A DNA stretch of 64,000 nt from Eretmocerus hayati (taxonomy: Eukaryota; Arthropoda; Insecta; Hymenoptera; Aphelinidae). The position numbers were made by a program, and so were the translations under genes. Position 1 is the first letter of the stretch, and every line of letters starts with the position of its first letter. The DNA lies in NCBI GenBank assembly GCA_029851415.1, contig CM056744.1, positions 14,825,268-14,889,267 of the forward strand, given 5' to 3'. Below, piece after piece: positions 10,550 through 22,735 of this stretch. Below the pieces are notes generated by a model that had not been told where the DNA came from, searched no databases, and saw only the letters and a program-made list of their open reading frames with translations.

Positions 10550-12812
10550 ACCCAAAAATCGTTAAAATGTGCTCTCAGCAAATAGCTCCTACAAATCGCT
10601 GAACTCAATAATCGGGGCGGACAATTATTTTCTCAAAAGAACTAGTCCTCAAAAAAATGCGCCCAAGTACGTCCAAAAAGTTTGAGTCTAGTAGGAGCTA
10701 TGATTTTCTGAGAGTAGGCTGAAAAGGGGCCCAAAGTGAGCCTTTTATGGGCCCTAGGACTCATTGGGGGAGTAAAAAAAACCTGAAGAAATTTTTTTCG
10801 TACTATTCAAACATAGTACTAATGGAAAAAAAATTTTTGAGATTTTTTTCAGACCCCCCTGGTGACGGCTCTGGCCGAAATGCTCCGAAATGACTCACAT
10901 ACCTTGAAATAGCCGAAAAACACCGATATTACTCGAATTCAACTCTTCTGGAGAGTTTTTCGTGTAACCTTAGGGAATTATCTCGAATGAAAGTGTCGAA
11001 GAAACGATTTTCCCTCGAAAAGTTGTCAACATAGTGATTACTTCAACACTGATGAACAATTCTCGCAGAACTTGCATATTAAAGAAGTTTCGTCCTGAAG
11101 ATTGTGAAATAAGTCAGTGACAGGTTGAAGAAACATTCCATTATGAACAAGATACATTAGTATTTTAGCAATTGACACTAGTGTATTTGGACATTTATTA
11201 GAAACTGATGGTCAATTTTTAGAAGGAGCGATATCGAGACTTTTTCCCAAGAGATACGGGCGAATCAACATCAAAAATTTCGTGTGAAATCGTTGATAGA
11301 ATTAATTTTTGCTGTTTGAATCGGCTATTCCATTTTTCATTCCATACTTCTTCATCAAGTTTTAGATTTACAGTTCCACAAAATATGACTTAAATTCCCC
11401 GCACACTATTTAGGACAAAGATCATCTGGAAGAATCACAAGGAATCACGATCAATTATCCAATCGATGTAATTGGCATCATGAAAATAACCATTTCATCC
11501 CTCAACTTACACACCTGATGAGACATTTCAACCAAGATCAAGGCTCACTAATCCCAGCAATCATCTCCGAGATTCCACGTTTATCTCATTCACTTTATCC
11601 CCAAGCACCCGATTTTCCGTCTATCTCTTCCATTCTGATGGGAAAATCGACCTTTGCCAACGGACTCTACTAATACTATATGTCAACTCCAATTCGAGGT
11701 AATCCACTTTCACGATTGCTCCACACGCCCATATAACCCTTATACATATGTATATATCACTGTTGGTAACATTGCAAGGACAATCAAGAAAACCTTGTAT
11801 CCTCGTCATTGCTCAATGGATAGATTTCTCAATCTATATCTGGAGATGAGAAAAATCTGGTAGATGGTATTTTCGTATAGAATGGATTTTTTTCTTGTTA
11901 TACGTCATGGGCGGGGATGAGAGAACATTTTCATTGATGAATTTTAATTTTTCTCGCTTTGATACGATTAAGAATTCCAATCTGCAAATCAATCGTGCTA
12001 TATCCATGACTTATGACGGTAGAAGTAATTTAGTCGAGAAGTTCTATTTGAAAGATACACGATCATCGATAATTTGATAATTTTGATAAGTTTCGTCATA
12101 TGGTCAATTCCGGACCAATGTTATTGCACAAAACACCTGTATTTGAGTGCAACTCGAAATGGAATAATAATCGGTCGTGATTTTAATCATAGGAATATTT
12201 TTGATGAAGATGAATGTTATTAAACGAGATAAAATGATGTAGGATTAATATTGAGACAAAATCCGTCTAAACCCAGGATCAAAGTGGAAAACCCTCTTCT
12301 TGTCGGACAGATGCACTAATATTTGAGATAGTCACTGCTTGACAGATCGTTGTCTCGATAAAAATCTTATGGTAGAGCCATCGCAGGCTCAAGGCGCTAG
12401 ATTTGAATGGATTAAAATTTTATCGTTTGGTCAATTTGATGATGACAAGTTTCATTACTCGTGCGATGTCGAATTCAGGTGTCTCGTGAAATAACTATAC
12501 TTTGAGATTAGCCGCGTGATGAAACTTGTCATTTTCAAATCGTTCAAATGATAAAATCTGGATTTGTGATATTGTTTTACTGTACTTTCGACGGTATAAC
12601 AAATTCACGGTGGATTTCGTGTCTGTTATACAAAATTGGCAATTCGTTATTGTTGACTGTGAATTCAAATTTTTTGATCATAGACAAACCCTGATGTGTT
12701 TCATGCAAAGAGCTCTACAGGTATGGTCCACGATTTTTCAATTCCCAATCTTGCGTCGAAAGTATTCTCAATATAAATGTATCAGGGCAATGAACTTTGC
12801 CAATGACATAAA
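10550..12812. other. Long stretch without assignable genes
   Basis: About 2.3 kb. The longest frames are 108 codons (12526-12852, running into the next element) and 69 codons (11654-11863); neither shows a domain. A poly-A/T-rich segment at 10770-10860 has a weak palindrome. No splice-site series or tandem array is visible. Confidence 0.4.
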
Positions 12813-13394
12813 TAACACCGGCACACAAAAGAAAAAGTATCTGTACTTTTGACCAGACCTACTTTTCTTTATGTATTTTGGCACGCTGAATCCGAATCCG
12901 AGGTCGGTTTGGTCCGGCTACTTTTTGTTTTCGAGGAAATCGTGAAAATTAGGTGGAAATCGTGGGAATAGTGGGAAACAGCATTACATTTTTGATGAAT
13001 ATCCGTGAATCTACATATTTTGAGCTGAAAACCTGTATTAGGGGGTTTTTGGGGCCGCTGAATACGAATACGGTGTCAGAATACCGATTTTCTCAAATCC
13101 AAGATGGCGGTCGGAAAATGGCGGAATGGAAATCTCCGACAACTGCTCAGTTTAACTCCAAAGATTCTTCTCGGGAGTTCATGGTCGTGTTGAGAGATTT
13201 TCGGGGTCACTGAACATAAATACAGAGTCAGAATACTGATTTTCTCAGATCCAAGATGGCGGCTTCAAAATGGCGGAATGGAAATTTCCAAAAACTGCTC
13301 AGTATATCTTCATGGGTCTCTTCTTGGGGGTTTTTGGGGTCGCTGATCACGAATATGATATCAAAATGATGATTCCGTGGAATCCAGGATAGCG

Positions 13395-14445
13395 GAGGAG
13401 GATCTGGCCCAAATCCTAAGGAGGCAACGGACCCTTAAGCTCCCAAATCCTCGGACCCGGTCTACCTCGAGCTCAGTACTCGGGTGAAGAGAAGCGGGAG
13501 GAGGATCTTGCCCAAATCCTAGGAAGGCAACCAACCCCCAAGCCCCCAAATCCTCGGACCCGGTCACCCTCGAGTTCAGTCTTTTGGTAAAGAGAAGCGA
13601 GAGGAGAATCTTGCCCAAATCCTAGGAAGGCAACCAACCCTCAAGCTCCTAAATCCTCGGACCCGGTCACCCTCGAGTTCAGTCTTTTGGTAAAGAGAAG
13701 CGAGAGGAGGATCTCGCCCAATCCTAGGAAGGCAACCAACCCCCAAGCCCCTGAATCCTCGGACCCGATCACCCCCGAGTTCAGTCTTTTGGTGAAGAGA
13801 AGCGAGAGGAGAATCTTGCCCAAATCCTAGGAAGGCAACCAACCCCCAAGCTCCTAAATCCTCGGACCCGGTCACCCTCGAGTTCAGTCTTTTGGTAAAG
13901 AGAAGCGAGAGGAGAATCTTGCCCAAATCTTAGGAAGGCAACCAACCCCCAAGCCCCCAAATCCTCGGACCCGGTCACCCTCGAGTTCAGTCCCTTGGTG
14001 AAGAGAAGCGAGAGGAGGATCTCGCCCAATCCTAGGAAGGCAACCAACCCCCAAGCCCCTGAATCCTCGGACCCGATCACCCCCGAGTTCAGTCTTTTGG
14101 TGAAGAGAAGCGAGAGGAGAATCTTGCCCAAATCCTAGGAAGGCAACCAACCCCCAAGCTCCTAAATCCTCGGACCCGGTCACCCTCGAGTTCAGTCTTT
14201 TGGTAAAGAGAAGCGAGAGGAGAATCTTGCCCAAATCTTAGGAAGGCAACCAACCCCCAAGCCCCCAAATCCTCGGACCCGGTCACCCTCGAGTTCAGTC
14301 CCTTGGTGAAGAGAAGCGAGAGGAGGATCTCGCCCAATCCTAGGAAGGCAACCAACCCCCAAGCCCCTGAATTCTCGGACCCGATCACCCCCGAGTTCAG
14401 TCTTTTGGTGAAGAGAAGCGAGAGGAGGATCTTACCCAAATTCTA
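13395..14445 (-). repeat. 103-bp satellite, left arm, about 10 units
   Basis: Units of 102-103 bp containing CCCAAATCCTAGGAAGGCAA and CCTCGGACCCGGTCACC. Units differ in a regular order, giving a 308-bp three-monomer higher-order repeat (13781-14088 and 14089-14396 are almost identical, as are 13576-13883 and 13884-14191). The overlapping 116-codon minus-strand frames are repeat translations. Confidence 0.85.
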
Positions 14446-14779
14446 GGTAGGCAATAAATTCCCAAGCTCCTAAACCCACAAACCTACTCCGTCTTGAGCT
14501 GAACACTCTGGTCACTAGAAGTGACATTTTCAAACCCATAACTTGATCAACAAAGCCCCAAAATTTGGTAAGGGATTTCAAAATATTGGGTTGCTTGATA
14601 AGTGTGAAGGTACACTCCATAGACTCGCATCTTGACTACTTTTCCGAGAATCTTGGAGACTACAGCGAGGAACAGGGAGAACGGTTTCATCAAGACATTG
14701 GTGAAATGGAGCGGCGGTATCAAGGAAAGTGGGATGTTAATATCGACGCCTCTTACGAAGATAAACACCTCTTTTCTTG

Positions 14780-15010
14780 TGACTGACGAAGATTAACGTT
14801 TATTCGTTGTGAACACGAAGATTAACGGATTCTCCTTAGGTCCGCGAAAACTAACACTTAGGGACACTCCTTAGGGACACGAAGATTAACGCATTCTCGT
14901 TAAGTTCACGAAGACTAACACTTACTCCTTAGGGGCACGAAGACTAACACTTACTCCTTAGGGCCACGAAGACTAACACTTACTGCTCAACGGCCCATGA
15001 AACTAGCACT
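14780..15010 (+). repeat. Short CACGAAGACTAACAC repeats, left loop
   Basis: Roughly 30-bp degenerate units (CACGAAGACTAACACTTACT, then CCTTAGGG) in the central loop of the 12816-17376 element. An inverted set lies at 15300-15715, so the loop can fold on itself. Confidence 0.7.
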
Positions 15011-15299
15011 TCCTCTTGAACGGTATGAATATTATAACACACTTGCACACATTCTCGTCCAAAGGGACGGAGCCCAAGTATTCCGTCTTAGGGCCACGAA
15101 AAAAAAACACATTCTCTTTAGCAGCACAAAAATTAATGCATCGGTAGACTTCATTCATGGAGGGACGGAGACAATAAGTATTTCGTCTTAAGCCCACGAA
15201 AAGTAACACATTTTCCTCTACGCCACGAAGACTAACACATTTTTCTCGATGGAATGAAAAACAACACATTCTTTTTGACGTGACGATGAACGGTAAGTG

Positions 15300-15715
15300 A
15301 TTGTGTTAGCCTTCTTTCCGCTAAGAAGAATGTGTTACTTTTCGTCGGCTTAAGACGAAGTACTTATAATCTCCGTCCCTTCAAGAATGGAGTCTACGAA
15401 TGTGCTAATTTTCGTGCCGCTAAGGAGAATGTGTTACTTTTCGTGGCCTTAAGACGGAATACTTATAGTCTTCGTCCCTTCGAGAAAAAAATGCGCGAAT
15501 GTGTTAATCTTCGTGCAGTTTGAGGAGTATGTGTTACTCTTCGTGGCCTTAAGCAGTAAGAGATGATCTTCGTGGCGCTGAGGCGTAAGTGTTGATCTTC
15601 GTGGCGTAAACAGTAAGTGTTAATTTTCGTGGCCATAACAAAGCAAATGCTAATCTTCGGCTACCGTGTTTTTCTTCGTGGGCGTTAGCGGATGTGTTTA
15701 TCTTCGTAAGAGGCG
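15300..15715 (-). repeat. Short CACGAAGACTAACAC repeats, right loop
   Basis: The complement-strand counterpart of 14780-15010 (TTCGTGGCCTTAAG, GTAAGTGTTAATTTTCGTGG). Units have drifted in length and spacing. Nothing coding is apparent. Confidence 0.65.
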
Positions 15716-16114
15716 TCGATATGATGGCAGACTTCTGTTGGATGTTGAAAAGAGAGAGGGCCCACACCAAGGAACCAGATCGAAGGAATCCACTACACAG
15801 ATCATTTGAAGATCAGAGAGTTCGGTACAAAAGGAGAAGAACGTGAAAATGGAAAGATCTTGGATTTAGGGAACTGGGATTTTGGACCCTTTTTCGTGAT
15901 CAGCGACCCTGAAAACCTACGAAAAGAGTGTTTTGCGCTGAATTCAAGAGTTTTCGGGAGATTTCGTTCCGCCATTTTGGATCCGCCATTCTGGATTCGA
16001 CAGAATCATAATTCTGACATCATATCCGTGATCAGCGACCCCAAAAACCCCCGAGAAGAGTCTTTGGAGTTAAACTGAGCAGTTGTCGGAGATTTTCATT
16101 CAGCTCAAGACGGA

Positions 16115-16805
16115 GTAGGTTTGTAGGTTTAGGAGCTTGGAAATTTGTTGCCTTTCTAGGATTCGGGCAAGATCCTCCTCTCGCTTCTCTTCACCAAGGG
16201 ACTGAACTCGAGGGTGACCGGGTCCGAGGATTTAGGAGCTTGGGGGTTGGTTGCCTTCCTAGGATTTGGGCAAGATTCTCCTCTCGCTTCTCTTCACCAA
16301 AAGACTGAACTCGGGGGTGATCGGGTCCGAGGATTCAGGGGCTTGGGGGTTGGTTGCCTTCCTAGGATTGGGCGAGATCCTCCTCTCGCTTCTCTTTACC
16401 AAAAGACTGAACTCGAGGGTGACCGGGTCCGAGGATTTAGGAGCTTGAGGGTTGGTTGCCTTCCTAGGATTTGGGCAAGATTCTCCTCTCGCTTCTCTTT
16501 ACCAAAAGACTGAACTCGAGGGTGACCGGGTCCGAGGATTTAGGAGCTTGAGGGTTGGTTGCCTTCCTAGGATTTGGGCAAGATTCTCCTCTCGCTTCTC
16601 TTTACCAAAAGACTGAACTCGAGGGTGACCGGGTCCGAGGATTTGGGGGCTTGGGGGTTGGTTGCCTTCCTAGGATTTGGGCAAGATCCTCCTCTCGCTT
16701 CTCTTCACCAAAGGACTGAACTCGAGGGTGACCGGGTCCGAGGATTTGGGAGCTTAAGGGTCCGTTGCCTCCTTAGGATTTGGGCCAGATCCTCCTCCGC
16801 TATCC
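16115..16805 (+). repeat. 103-bp satellite, right arm, 6-7 units
   Basis: Inverted counterpart of 13395-14445 with the same monomers but fewer units. The copy-number difference shows that the arms evolve independently by unequal exchange or slippage after the inversion formed. Confidence 0.85.
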
Positions 16806-17600
16806 TGGATTCCACGGAATCATCATTTTGATATCATATTCGTGATCAGCGACCCCAAAAACCCCCAAGAAGAGACCCATGAAGATATACTGAGCAGTTT
16901 TTGGAAATTTCCATTCCGCCATTTTGAAGCCGCCATCTTGGATCTGAGAAAATCAGTATTCTGACTCTGTATTTATGTTCAGTGACCCCGAAAATCTCTC
17001 AACACGACCATGAACTCCCGAGAAGAGTCTTTGGAGTTAAACTGAGCAGTTGTCGGAGATTTCCATTCCGCCATTTTCCAACCGCCATCTTGGATTTGAG
17101 AAAATCGGTATTCTGACACCGTATTCGTATTCAGCGGCCCCAAAAACCCCCTAAATCATGTTTTCAGCTCAAAATATGTATATTCACGGATATTCATCAA
17201 AAATGTAATGCTGTTTCACACTATTCCCACGATTTCCACCTAATTTTCACGATTTCCTCGAAAAAAAGAAGTAGCCGGACCAAACCGACCTCGGATTCGG
17301 ATTCAGCGTGCCAAAATATATGAAGAAAAGTAGGTCTGGTCAAAAGTACAGATACTTTTTTTTTTGTGTGCTGGTGTAATGAGACAGAAAAAAGTTTACC
17401 TCTACACAGACGTATTTGTTGGAACACGAGAGTTGAGCTCATAACCCAAATATTTAACTACAAAAAATGGACTTCATGTTCAGAGTGCTGAAAATTGAGA
17501 AAAAATTTATTATATAATCTTTATTTGCGACGATATTCAACGATACGACATGAGGAAGTGGGATCTTGAACAATTCGTGAGATATTAATTCTCGGCACAC

Positions 17601-18364
17601 TTGTTCAATTTTTACCGTACGAGACTTTTTTGCAAAAAGAGTTCTATGGACTTCGACTGGACTATGAGAAATTACCATAACATCTTCTTAATTCCTCGAT
17701 CAGAGACTCTGCTGAGTTCCCGATGGGTGGAATGTTCTCTACATGATAGAAATCTATCTTGTACGTCAAAGACATGCAGAAATATTTCTTTGAGATTTTT
17801 CACTCACGCGCGTGCTTCCTGTGCTCCGATGCCTTCATTTCCTATAAGATTTCGCACTAGGGGCTGTGAGAATTATTCTGAGCCCAAACACGAACGAGGC
17901 ACTAGCAATGAGAATTCCATGATAAAGTTCATGAAGAGTCATCAATCCGGATCAAAAAACATGACGTGGCAAGTATCCTTACCCTATCATCAAAATTCAA
18001 TAAGTTATATAAGTCAAAAGATGAACCGTTTCAATGTGCATGCTCAAGTGAGATGGTTCATCATAATCATTAGCTACAATGGATCACTGATGATGAGACT
18101 GTGTTCACCAAAATCATGAAAATCCCTTCAGTTTGGGCTGGCAAAGATGATGCATCGATTATTTTCCTCCCAAAGTCAGAGAGGATGACGGGAACCCGAT
18201 TCAAAGATGTGTCCATAAATGTAGACGAAAGCGGGATGAGGTTGAATTTTGTGGAATGGCCAAAATGTTGTACGGTAACAATTTTTGTTGAATATTCTCG
18301 CTTTTATCCCACTGTGAGCGGTCTTCCGCGAGAATCGTCTTCTGATCTTGAGAAATTGATGTAA
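17601..18364 (+). pseudogene. Possible decayed protein-coding region, unassigned
   Basis: Two plus-strand frames are open back to back. One runs 17601-18119 (172 codons, with a Cys-rich middle around residues 45-75). The other runs 18074-18364 (96 codons) in a different frame, beginning after a TAG that could be an acceptor (ATCATTAG at 18073). The second reads like a folded-protein segment, with alternating hydrophobic and charged residues and motifs KIPSVWAGKDD, TIFVEYSRFYP and DLEKLM. I do not recognise the family. A frameshifted relic and a real exon are both possible. Confidence 0.25.
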
Positions 18365-18419
18365 CAAACTGGTCTAAATGAGGCAACCGAATCTTATTGA
18401 AAGCTCAATGATTACTTAT

Positions 18420-20200
18420 GTATTGTTACTCGACTAAAACAAAAAACAGGAGCACGCTCAGAATTAAACATCCCTCTTGGATGGTAGATGAAACCCGTCC
18501 ATTTCACTATTTGGGGTACTAGACGTTCAAATCGAACATTCATGGAAACATCCGATACCTAACAGTGGGGACATTTTCATTATCTCACAAAACTTATTTG
18601 ATTCTTGCACGTTGACATTTTTTCAATATTCTCAACTGTAGTTGTCAGATATCGGAAGAAAAGTTTGATGAATACGGAATAAATTCGAAAGGATAACGTT
18701 CCAAGATGATACATGGTCTTTTTTCTGCAATAAATTTCGACATATTTTGAACAATACTCAAGTTTATTGTGATTCTGTTCTACCATAGATCTATAAGTCA
18801 ACAATTCGTTCAATTCGCGACACAGTTATTCATGAATACATAGCGATCAGAATAAAGATCATTCTCAACGGACAAAATATACATTGTTATGATATATATG
18901 CAGCGCGTTAGTGCAAGCGACACTGTCCCTCCTCCGCACACTTATATTCATAACTGGAAAGGCCAGCTAAAGTCCATTTGTCTCTTGGATTGAATTCTCT
19001 CTCTCTCTCTTACTGCAGTGCGGATGAAATATTCACTGTACTTTTTTTCACTTTTATATACCAACGACTTGGCAATTTCTATAATCCATTGGCTTCGTCT
19101 TGAATGATTAATGAATTTTCACATCTTGATTTAGAGACTTCAGTTGAGGATTCTCTTACTGTTCAAGATTGATTACACTGAAGAACAAATATTTGGGGTG
19201 GGGGGGGGGGGTGGAAGGTCTTTCCTGGGAGCAAATATATGATTTTTTTTGCACATTTCACAGTAGAATCTGTACTTGACCATAGTTTTGCCCTCACACG
19301 TCAGGATTTTTTAAAATTAATGCCATTATTTTAAAGTATTTTGTAAACATTTCCTGTAGAAAAGTTGGTGAGGTTTAGAGGTTAGCTTACAGCCTCCTAC
19401 TGGGATCCCTCCGTTATTTGCGGAGGTTCGGTTCCAGCAAAATAAGAAATGATGATGAATAAGGAACCCGTGATGGATAACAAGACCTCAGTCTTATGGA
19501 AAATGGTAAGTGAGGCCGTGAGGGGGGGGGGAGCGTTCCACTCTGTCGGCGTATATGATGAGGGATGTGGTAAAATCCATGAACATATAGAATACTCAAT
19601 ATGAAAGAATTTTGCTATATTGATACATTTTCAAATCGTTCAAAATCATCCAAACCCTGATTTTGAGGATCTTGATAAAGAATTCCATTTTCCAACATAC
19701 TTCATAGTTCTGCTTTTTCCCGTGTTTCATCATGGATTAGAATTTATTGGTATCCAAAGAGTTTTTGTACTTAAGTAACTTCCTTTCAATGTGAACCTTG
19801 ATTAAAATGATGTTTACTTTTCTCTATTCAATAGCATTAGTTACCAATTAAAATATATCAATTAACCTCTGTAATCTATCAGTGTATTTAAGCTCCTGTG
19901 TCTTTCGATTTTTCTAAATAAAATCAAAAAACAATAAAAAATAATATGCATATAAAAACATCAAATTATAAAGCCAGAGGAAGAATGAGTGCTAAAATTT
20001 CTAAGAAATCTATCAAAATCTGGTCGTAGTCTCGGATGAGTCAGTCATCTTCAACTATTTTGCCAGTCATGGGTAAACTCTATGAATTTCCTCCAATTGT
20101 TGCCCTGAAGTATGAAATCGAGATTCTGAGTCGTTATAGGGCTTATGAGTCATTGGCAAATCTCTATTCCACATGATGAAATTATTGGTGAGATGATAGA
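18420..20200. other. Long stretch without assignable genes
   Basis: AT-rich sequence with a G-run (19196-19215), a second G-run near 19523 and CT repeats near 19002. The largest frames are under 80 codons and lack domains. Nothing functional is recognised. Confidence 0.4.
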
Positions 20201-20779
20201 CCTTGGTCTATCAGAGGAAATAATCTAGAAAAAGTCTCAATTTTTCCAATTTTCAGTGGAAGCTAAGCGCTCTGGCCAGCAAAATCGATAAAATCTTTAG
20301 TAGATTCAGAAAACACTACCGATGAATTAGGAACCAATGATTAGCTGTCACCTGGATATTTTCTTGTTTGAACAGTAAATAATCCCAACTTGCAATTTAA
20401 GTATTTTGTCATTAAAATTTTGAAGATAAACTCGGGATTTTTCACTGATACATGTGAGTGTTGGAAATACCGGTGAAAAACTGTAAAATTTTCATCTTAA
20501 AACTAGAAAATTTATTAACCTTGTTCAAGAGTTTTCTTTAGTCAGCTGAATTTCGGGAGATGTTAGAATTGTAGTTTGATAATAATATACTAATTTTAAT
20601 ATTAATTAAAAGGCTAGCCAAAATTTGTCCGTCAGCATCTCGCGTTTCGGGTCGCCTATCGGCAGGGGGTGAAGGGTAATGGGTGGCCGTATGGGTCATG
20701 ATTGGGTCATGGGTAGGTAGATGGGTGGGTGAGTGGGGGTTAGTGGTCGTGGGTGGGTTGGTGGATGGATGGATGTTCT

Positions 20780-21130
20780 TGAACTTTAGTGATTTCAGTG
20801 AAAATCAACAGTTCAATCGATACGCACCACTGAAATTTCAGAGGAAATCACTGAAGTTTCAGTGATTTCAGTGAAAATCACTAAAGTGTCGGTAAAATTT
20901 CCACTGACATTTCAATGGAAATTACTAAAGTTCCAGTGAAATTTCCACTGAATTTTCAGTTAAAATCACTAAATTTTCAGTGAAACTTACACCGAAACTT
21001 CAGTGAAAATCACTAAAGTTTTAGTGAAACTTCCACTGAAATTTCAGTGAAAATCACTAAATTTCTAGTGAAATTTCCAATCGCTGAAGTCGCTGAAGTT
21101 GCAGTGAAAACCACTCAAGGTTCCACTGCC
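20780..21130. repeat. Self-complementary CACTGAAATTTCAGTG minisatellite
   Basis: Degenerate units built from CACTGAAATTTCAGTGAAAA, which is an inverted repeat in itself. Single strands could form many alternative hairpins. There are about seven units of 45-55 bp. Confidence 0.75.
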
Positions 21131-21429
21131 AATTAGATTCCAATAGTTGTTTATTTCAGTATAATAGCATCATGGGATGTGAATAACTATTTCGAAATTA
21201 GTATATTGACTGAGTCAAACGAGATGAGTATTAAGGGTATACATGTTATTCATTGCTGAAGAGGGAAATATCCTCGGTGATTATTTTCTTATCTAGATAC
21301 AGATCATAAGTGGGATAGGATTTATAAGGCAAATAATCAGAGATTTCGCAATATCCTTCCAACAAATTATAATAATTAAGCGCCTGTCCAATTTTATCCG
21401 TCTGGATGCCTTGTATCGTAATGGCGTCG

Positions 21430-22470
21430 GTGGTGCTGTTGGTGGGTCGGTGGGTCGGTGCGTCTAGTCATCTGGTGGGTCCGTGTTGGTGTTGCTGGCG
21501 TTCCCGGTGTTGCTGGTGTTGTCGGTGATGCCGGTGTTGCTGGTGATGGCTTTTGACTTTTCCGTACGGATTGGGCTACTTAGTTGATTTGATGGGCCGA
21601 TCAGTTGTTCTAAGATCCAATCAGCCAAAACTTTCCTTTTGGATGGATGGGCTGAGGCTGAGGCTGGGCTGTGGCTGGAGCTCGGCCGAGGCTGGAGCTG
21701 TGACTAAGGCTGGAGCTTAGGCTTTGATTGGGGCCGAAGCTGAGGCTAAGGCTGGGGCTGAGGCTGAGGCTGGGTCTGTGGCTGAGATGATGCTGGGGCT
21801 AAGGCTGGAGCTGAGGCTGGGGCTGAGGCTAGACTGGGGCTTGGCCTAGGCTAACGCTGGGGGTAATCCTGGGGCTCAGGCTGAGACTGGGGCTGTAGCT
21901 AGGGATGAGTCTGAGCTGGGGCTGACGCTGGGTCTGGGGCTGCGGGTGGAGCTGAGGCTGGGCCTGTGGCTTGGGGTGAGGCCTGGCTGGGGCTGAGGCT
22001 AGGCTGGGACTGAGGCTGTGACTGTGGCTCGGCTGGAGCTCGAGTTGGGGCTACGGCTGGTGCTGTGGCTCGGGCTGGAGCTGGGGCTGGGGCCAATGTT
22101 GGGGCTCGGGATGGAGCTGGAGCTAAGGCTGGGGCGAGGCCGAGGCTGAGATTGGAGCTAACGCTGAACCTGAGTCTGGGTGCTGCGGCTGTGACTGGGC
22201 ATGGGGTTGGGCTGGGGCTGGAGCTAGGGCTAAGGCTGGGGCTGTTGCCAACGCTGAGTCTGGGACTAGGACTGAGGCTGGGCAGTAACTGGGACTGGCG
22301 GTATGGCTGAGGCTAAGGCTGGTCCTGTGGCTAGGGATGAGGCTGGGGTTGTGGTTGAGGCTGAGATTGTGACTGGGACTGGGGCTGGAGCTGTGGCTGG
22401 GACTGGGTCTGGGGCCGTGGATGGGGCGTGGCTGAGGCAGGGTCTGGGATTGGGGCTGAGGCTGTCACTG
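21430..22470 (+). repeat. GGTGTTGCT and GGCTGAGGCTGG arrays
   Basis: A short GGTGTTGCTGGTGTT array (21430-21550) is followed after about 90 bp by about 830 bp of degenerate hexamers GGCTGA/GGCTGG (21640-22470). The Ala-Pro and Ala-Gly reading frames across it are repeat translations. The strand bias (G-rich plus strand) is strong. Confidence 0.9.
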
Positions 22471-22639
22471 GAGCTGGCCAACTTGGCGGAATTTCCAAAT
22501 ACATACTGGAGATTCAGGAAACTCACTATGCGCAACATTATACCAACTCAATAGTTCTCGATCACTGTTATTAGATTACATCAAGGAAATTTTTTTCCGA
22601 ATCCTCTGTATTATGAAATCTTAATGTTACATTGTTGAA

Positions 22640-22735
22640 GTAAAGAAGCATCTCAGGGGCTCATACTATATCAGAGACACTCCCAAGCCGGACGAGCCTT
22701 AGTGAGGTAGGCAATAACGCCAGTTAATAAGTAAT
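22640..22735 (+). repeat. Dispersed repeat family R, copy 2
   Basis: Alignable with 2098-2195: AGAAGCATCTCAGG, CCAAGCCGGACGAGCC, then GGCAATAACGCCAGTTAATA. It is the most diverged of the three copies. Confidence 0.5.

Larger units (their letters stand above)
12816..17376. mobile_element. Foldback transposon with TAA target duplication
   Basis: Termini CACCGGCACACAAAA (left) and its near-complement ending GTGCTGGTG (right) are flanked on both sides by TAA (12813-12815 and 17377-17379). The element is 4,561 bp. The inverted arms (about 1.6 and 1.3 kb) each contain a unique outer part and a 103-bp tandem array. The loop holds short CACGAAGACTAACAC repeats that are themselves inverted. A 3-bp duplication with CAC ends is compatible with CACTA-like or Harbinger-like elements. 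No transposase is encoded, so it is non-autonomous. Confidence 0.8.

Noticed and set aside
13361..14439. Overlapping 85-116-codon frames on the minus strand with a repeated protein-like unit
   Set aside because: They translate the 103-bp satellite. The unit length is not a multiple of three, and mirrored frames occur in the inverted arm (16214-16831).
12816..17376. CRISPR-like regularly spaced repeats
   Set aside because: Units are contiguous without unique spacers, and this is a eukaryotic genome; it is a satellite.
21899..22554. Ala/Pro and Ala/Gly-rich frames resembling silk or mucin repeats
   Set aside because: Pure hexamer array on both strands, with no start context or splice sites.
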